Shown here: positions 6,166 through 8,982 of the stretch, one piece after another
How the letters are laid out: each line of letters opens with the position of its first letter
How positions within the stretch are numbered: position 1 is the stretch's first letter
DNA from: Bacillota bacterium
Lineage (GTDB): Bacteria; Bacillota; Clostridia; Oscillospirales; Ruminococcaceae
Length of the DNA: 8,982 bases
NCBI GenBank assembly: GCA_023413185.1
Contig: JAEZQD010000112.1
Location: 1 to 8,982 of the forward strand
Reading direction: 5' to 3'
Notes under the pieces: model-generated
What the model was told of the DNA's origin: nothing
Seen by the model: the letters and a program-made list of their open reading frames with translations, nothing else
Database searches by the model: none
Made by a program: the position numbers and the translations under genes

Positions 6166-6636
6166 ATGACGATGAACATTGACGAAGCGCTTGACTTGAT
6201 GGATGAGCTGATTGACACCTCATGGGCAATGCCTCTTTCGGGTGGGCGATGTGTCATAGACGTTGTTCGCCTGCGCGAGCTGATGGACGATGTGCGTCTG
6301 TCGCTGCCCAACGAGATAAAGCAGGCAAAGGCGATTGTATCCGACCGCGCCGAGATTATCAGCGAGGCAAAGCGGGAGGCCGAGGCCATTGTTGCCCGCG
6401 CCGAGGAGCGTGCGCGTGCCATGGTAGCGGCAAATGAGATTACCCGACAGGCGCAGGAGCGTGCGCAGGAGATATTATCAAGCTCACAGCAAAAATCCCG
6501 CGAAATACGCCAACTTACCACCGAATATGTGGATGAGATCGTACGTTCGGCGGAAGAAAGCCTGACTGTAAGCCTAAACAAGGTGAAAACCGTACGTCAA
6601 CAAATGAAGTCCGGCTCAAAAAACAACCACATCTAG
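6166..6636 (+). CDS. Coiled-coil protein, SepIVA/DivIVA-like (often labelled ATPase subunit)
   Basis: A 156-residue soluble, highly charged protein with no membrane segment or signal peptide. Residues 1-50 form a small domain (IDEALDLMDELIDTSWAMP, then CVIDVVRLRELMDDVRLSLP), followed by an unbroken helix of Ala/Glu/Arg repeats (about 50-140) that looks like a coiled coil. Such proteins after coaD are often named V-type ATPase subunit or ATPase because of the coiled coil alone; no nucleotide-binding motif is present. From memory, the order of a short leucine-rich helix, an xMPxSxxCV turn, another helix ending in LP, then coiled coil matches mycobacterial SepIVA, a DivIVA-related septation factor. 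A division role is inferred, supported by mraZ-rsmH-ftsL starting 399 bases downstream. The start has a strong AGGGAGGC site (6149-6156). Confidence 0.85.
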   Translation: MTMNIDEALDLMDELIDTSWAMPLSGGRCVIDVVRLRELMDDVRLSLPNEIKQAKAIVSDRAEIISEAKREAEAIVARAEERARAMVAANEITRQAQERAQEILSSSQQKSREIRQLTTEYVDEIVRSAEESLTVSLNKVKTVRQQMKSGSKNNHI

Positions 6637-6659
6637 TATACATAATTCTTTAGTAACGC

Positions 6660-6711
6660 AACCGCCTGTACCCCGAAACGCAGTTTCTGCACGGGGCACA
6701 GGCGGTTATTT
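6660..6711 (+). terminator. Very long terminator hairpin after the coiled-coil gene
   Basis: AACCGCCTGT (6660-6669) pairs perfectly with ACAGGCGGTT (6698-6707). After one A-C mismatch the stem goes on with CCCCG (6671-6675) and CGGGG (6692-6696), and then with GCAG/CTGC around a TTT loop (6680-6690). In all there are 19 pairs in a 48-base element. The tail TTATTTAT is U-rich though interrupted. It probably ends the rsmD-coaD transcript and insulates the dcw cluster. Confidence 0.85.
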
Positions 6712-6890
6712 ATGTTAACACGAACCAAAAGAACATATGTACGCGTTTTGTGACCGAATTTCGGCATAATTGCCACATTTTTTGATGTTCTGATTCGACC
6801 GAGACGTTATCAAAAATATGTAATAACTGGCATTCGTTTTGTGCAGAGTGATAATCATTACGGAAGAATTAGGATATTGAGTGTAGGCAC
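6712..6890. other. AT-rich non-coding spacer with palindromes, no gene found
   Basis: No credible reading frame is present between the terminator and the mraZ promoter. It holds a perfect CCGAA-T-TTCGG repeat (6754-6764), overlapped by GGCA-TAAT-TGCC (6763-6774), and a perfect 8-bp inverted repeat TTTTTGAT (6779-6786) with ATCAAAAA (6809-6816). These could be protein sites or remnants of an older element; I recognise no RNA family. Together with the flanking control elements it makes up most of the 399-base gap. Confidence 0.5.
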
Positions 6891-6919
6891 TTGCATTTTA
6901 CATAATTCATCGCTATAAT
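6891..6919 (+). promoter_or_regulatory. Sigma-A promoter of the mraZ operon
   Basis: TTGCAT (6891-6896), a 17-base spacer and a perfect TATAAT (6914-6919). The expected transcript start is near 6926, at the first MraZ box, with a leader of about 110 bases before mraZ. Confidence 0.8.
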
Positions 6920-6925
6920 AATAGA

Positions 6926-6962
6926 AAAGTGGTTCAGAGTGGTTTGTGGTGGTTAAAAGTGG
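6926..6962 (+). promoter_or_regulatory. Four tandem MraZ boxes (operator)
   Basis: Four heptamers, AAAGTGG (6926-6932), AGAGTGG (6936-6942), GTGGTGG (6946-6952) and AAAGTGG (6956-6962), are repeated at an exact 10-bp period; GTGG is invariant at 6929, 6939, 6949 and 6959. Direct repeats of this type before mraZ are the known binding sites of the ring-shaped MraZ protein (AAAGTGG in Mycoplasma and other Firmicutes, TGGGN in E. coli). One turn of DNA per repeat puts all boxes on one face. Their place from about +1 to +37 suggests repression. Confidence 0.9.
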
Positions 6963-7035
6963 GTTATAAACCTCCCTTTTATACTTGTCAGAATGGTTTG
7001 TGACTTTTAGTCTCATAATAAAGGCGGTGGTAAAA

Positions 7036-7455
7036 ATGCTGATGGGCGAATTTGCGCACACCCTTGACCCCAAGGGTCGCGTGGTATTTCCGTCCAAGCT
7101 TCGGGTTGACTTAAGCGAGCGTTTTATCATTGCCAAAGGTACGGGCGACTGTCTGTTCGTTTATCCGCTGGACCAGTGGAAGGTATTGCAGGACAAGATT
7201 AACGCGTTGCCGTTTTCAAAAGCAAGTGCGCTGCAGCGGTTCTTCTTCTCGGGTGCGTGCGAGGCGGAGGTCGACAAAAACGGGCGAGTGTTAATACCGC
7301 CCTCCCTCAGGCAGTTTGCAGGGCTTGAAAAGGACATCATGATTATCGGCGCTTCGGTCAGGGCAGAAATCTGGGATAAGGCAAAGTGGGACGAGCAGAA
7401 TGCCGTGCTCACCGCAGACAGCATCAAAAGTATTATGGACGAGCTGGGCTTCTAA
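7036..7455 (+). CDS. mraZ: MraZ, transcriptional regulator of the dcw operon
   Basis: A 139-residue MraZ with two tandem AbrB/SpoVT-like swapped-hairpin domains, each with the DxxxGR DNA-binding signature: D11-PK-G14-R15 in HTLDPKGRVVFPSKLR and D80-KNGR in VDKNGRVLIPPSLR (79-92). MraZ forms ring oligomers that bind the repeats before its own promoter and control the division and cell wall cluster. The start is set at 7036 because MLMGEFAHTLDPKGR matches the family opening and GGCGGTGG (7023-7030) lies 5 bases upstream. The frame is open back to an ATG at 6985, but that would add 17 unrelated residues from the leader and has no ribosome-binding site. rsmH follows after 40 bases. Confidence 0.96.
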   Translation: MLMGEFAHTLDPKGRVVFPSKLRVDLSERFIIAKGTGDCLFVYPLDQWKVLQDKINALPFSKASALQRFFFSGACEAEVDKNGRVLIPPSLRQFAGLEKDIMIIGASVRAEIWDKAKWDEQNAVLTADSIKSIMDELGF

Positions 7456-7480
7456 AAAACAACCGCCGATTCGGATATAA

Positions 7481-7487
7481 GGGGGTG
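7481..7487 (+). promoter_or_regulatory. Ribosome-binding site supporting a TTG start for rsmH
   Basis: GGGGGTG preceded by TAA lies 8 bases before TTG at 7496. No in-frame ATG or GTG fits the conserved N-terminus, so this site decides the start. Confidence 0.75.
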
Positions 7488-7495
7488 CTTTCGTT

Positions 7496-8419
7496 TTGGA
7501 CTTTACACACATCTCGGTACTGCTAAGCGAATGCATAGAGGCGCTTGCCATTAAGCCGGAAGGAATCTATGTAGATGGCACCGCGGGTGGTGCCGGGCAC
7601 AGCGCACAGATTGCAAAACGCCTCACGACAGGGCGGCTGATCTCTATCGATAAAGACCCCGATGCGGTACAAACCGCCACGCAGCGTCTTGCACCATATC
7701 CGTGCGCGCAGGTTGTGCGGGCAGATTTTTCCGAGACGAAAGACGTGCTTGCAGAGCTCGCTATCGACCGAATTGACGGGATGCTGCTTGATCTGGGCGT
7801 TTCTTCTTATCAGCTTGATACGGCAGACCGCGGCTTTTCCTACCGTCAGGATGGTCCGTTGGATATGCGCATGAGTGCGCAGGGCTTAAGCGCGCAGGAG
7901 CTTGTAAACACCGCTTCCGCACAAGAAATCGCAAGGATTTTATGGGAATACGGCGAAGAAAAGTTCTCCCGCAAGATTGCACAGGCAATCGTAGCCGCAA
8001 GGCAGCAAACGCCAATTACCACAACCTTTGAGCTTGTGAGTGTAATAAAAAGTGCATTACCCGCGGCTGCAATGCGCGACGCGCATCCCGCCCGCCGCAC
8101 CTTTCAAGCGCTACGCATCGCCGTCAACGGCGAGCTGGAGCTGCTCGACCGGGCGCTGAGCGACGCCTTTGACCTGCTAAAGCCGGGCGGCAGATTGTGC
8201 GTCATCACCTTTCACTCGCTCGAGGACAGAATCACCAAGCGCAGCTTTGCGGCACACTGTAAGGGCTGTACCTGCCCACCGCAGTTCCCCATTTGTGTGT
8301 GCGGCAAGGTGCCCGTGGGCAGGCTGGTAAACAAAAAGCCGATAGAGCCTTCGGTCGATGAGGTAGCTCAAAATGCACGCAGCAGAAGCGCAAAGCTTCG
8401 GGTCATAGAAAAGGTATAA
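7496..8419 (+). CDS. rsmH: RsmH (MraW), 16S rRNA (cytosine1402-N4)-methyltransferase
   Basis: A 307-residue enzyme, full length, that methylates N4 of C1402 in 16S rRNA, near the decoding site. Signatures in order: HISVLLSECIEAL (5-17), SAM motif YVDGTAGGAGHSAQI (25-39), LLDLGVSSYQLD (97-108) with DRGFSYRQDGPLDMRM (111-126), RRTFQALRIAVNGEL (200-214), and CVITFHSLEDRITK (235-248). The C-terminal part holds five cysteines at 255, 258, 260, 267 and 269 (CKGCTC and CVC), a knuckle seen in many Clostridia homologues, possibly a metal site. Translation begins at TTG, giving MDFTHISV. It lies between mraZ and ftsL, its standard dcw position. Confidence 0.96.
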   Translation: MDFTHISVLLSECIEALAIKPEGIYVDGTAGGAGHSAQIAKRLTTGRLISIDKDPDAVQTATQRLAPYPCAQVVRADFSETKDVLAELAIDRIDGMLLDLGVSSYQLDTADRGFSYRQDGPLDMRMSAQGLSAQELVNTASAQEIARILWEYGEEKFSRKIAQAIVAARQQTPITTTFELVSVIKSALPAAAMRDAHPARRTFQALRIAVNGELELLDRALSDAFDLLKPGGRLCVITFHSLEDRITKRSFAAHCKGCTCPPQFPICVCGKVPVGRLVNKKPIEPSVDEVAQNARSRSAKLRVIEKV

Positions 8420-8434
8420 TAGCAATAAAAAAGC

Positions 8435-8442
8435 AGGGGTGA
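8435..8442 (+). promoter_or_regulatory. Ribosome-binding site that sets the ftsL start
   Basis: AGGGGTGA lies 5 bases before GTG at 8448. The upstream in-frame GTG at 8439 lies inside this site and cannot be its target. Confidence 0.65.
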
Positions 8443-8447
8443 GTACC

Positions 8448-8927
8448 GTGGCGGACAATCTCGCATATGACCTATCATTGTTTGAAAACAGGGAGCGCAA
8501 GGCAAAGGCGGTACCCAAACAGCTTCCCAAGGCACTGCCGACATCTCGTCTGCGTACAGGTGTGTTGGTCTTTGGGCGTATTTGTGTAGGCATTTTTGTC
8601 GGACTTGTATTGTGCGCGGGCATCTACAGCCGTGTGGCGCTTACCGAAGCGGTGCAGGACATCGGTGTCGCAAAGGCAAAGCTTGAACAGCTGCAAAACG
8701 AGAACACCAGGCTGAATGTCGAGCTGGACAGCAAGGTTTCAATCAAAAGCATCGAGGCATATGCAACCGGTACGCTTGGGCTAAACCGAGCGGAAAAGTA
8801 CCAAATCAACTACATTACTCTTTCAGGCGACGATAAAATTGAAACGAATCAAGCCCATTCGCAGCAAAGCAGGGGTATTCCCAATATCAACGAGCTGTTT
8901 TATCGTTTGGTGGAATACATAAACTAA
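8448..8927 (+). CDS. ftsL: FtsL-type cell division protein
   Basis: A 159-residue bitopic membrane protein in the FtsL position, right after rsmH. It has a basic cytoplasmic N-terminus (about 1-37), one membrane segment (about 38-60, VLVFGRICVGIFVGLVLCAG), and an extracellular coiled coil (about 66-100) rich in heptad leucines (KLEQLQNENTRLNVEL), followed by a conserved-looking YATGTLGLNRAEKYQINYI. FtsL, with FtsB/DivIC and DivIB, activates the septal peptidoglycan synthase FtsW-PBP2b. Sequence conservation in this family is low, so topology and gene order carry the call; FtsB/DivIC shares the fold. The start is GTG at 8448. The C-terminal tail is longer than usual and ends in a helix (INELFYRLVEYIN). 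Confidence 0.88.
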   Translation: MADNLAYDLSLFENRERKAKAVPKQLPKALPTSRLRTGVLVFGRICVGIFVGLVLCAGIYSRVALTEAVQDIGVAKAKLEQLQNENTRLNVELDSKVSIKSIEAYATGTLGLNRAEKYQINYITLSGDDKIETNQAHSQQSRGIPNINELFYRLVEYIN

Positions 8928-8982
8928 AACGCAAATACAATTAAAATGGTTTCATATTAGCAGACAGTACTGCTTCAGTTTG
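8928..8982. other. Start of the spacer after ftsL
   Basis: No gene, terminator or clear promoter is visible in these last 55 bases. A palindromic AGTACT lies within CAGACAGTACTGCTTC. In related genomes a class B penicillin-binding protein gene follows; it must begin beyond the window. Confidence 0.5.

Noticed and set aside
6926..6962. Short tandem repeats as a possible CRISPR or microsatellite
   Set aside because: The 10-bp period with conserved GTGG directly before mraZ is explained by MraZ boxes; there are no spacers or cas genes.
6985..7035. A 17-residue extension of MraZ from an ATG at 6985
   Set aside because: No ribosome-binding site; 7036 has a good one and matches the family's start. 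The stretch is leader with a diverged MraZ box.
7466..7474. CCGA-T-TCGG in the mraZ-rsmH gap, echoing the CCGAATTTCGG at 6754
   Set aside because: Too short (4-bp arms) to distinguish from chance; no similar flanks.
8415..8420. Perfect TATAAT at the end of rsmH as a possible ftsL promoter
   Set aside because: No -35 hexamer at 16-18 bases upstream; the hexamer arises from the stop codon context.

Overview
This window is ordinary, tightly packed chromosomal DNA of a mid-GC Gram-positive bacterium, most likely a member of the Clostridia near Oscillospiraceae/Ruminococcaceae. The evidence is the gene set and order (khpA-rimM-trmD; HPr with a regulatory serine next to uvrC; rsmD-coaD followed by a coiled-coil protein; mraZ-rsmH-ftsL), the strong Shine-Dalgarno sites, the sigma-A type promoters, and several TTG/GTG starts. 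All twelve genes read on the + strand. I see no mobile element, CRISPR array, tRNA or rRNA.

Layout. Positions 1-1674 hold a ribosome/tRNA maturation block: khpA (KH RNA-binding protein), rimM (30S maturation) and trmD (tRNA m1G37 methyltransferase). The expected rplS is not found after trmD. Positions 1743-2468 encode a DUF554 membrane protein, followed by a weak terminator. Positions 2554-2950 form a self-contained HPr (ptsH) unit with a consensus extended -10 promoter and a strong terminator. uvrC (nucleotide excision repair) follows at 2992-4827. A TTGACA-N17-CATAAT promoter at 4873-4901, preceded by a perfect TTCGCA/TGCGAA inverted repeat, probably drives rsmD (16S rRNA methylation), coaD (coenzyme A synthesis) and a 156-aa coiled-coil protein. 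That unit ends in a very long terminator hairpin (6660-6711). After about 180 bases with no gene comes the start of the division and cell wall (dcw) cluster: promoter, four MraZ boxes, mraZ, rsmH and ftsL. The next dcw gene must start beyond the window's end.

How they work together. Most genes serve translation (khpA, rimM, trmD, rsmD, rsmH) or the switch to septation (mraZ, rsmH, ftsL). MraZ is expected to control its own operon through the boxes just downstream of the -10 element.

No wholly new system is evident. The points most worth a second look are the coiled-coil protein beside the dcw cluster, which resembles the mycobacterial septation factor SepIVA; the MraZ-box array and a stray diverged copy 54 bp downstream; the operator-like palindrome before rsmD; and a Glu in TrmD where the catalytic Asp is expected. 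All assignments come from reading the sequence and remembered family motifs; no database search was run.
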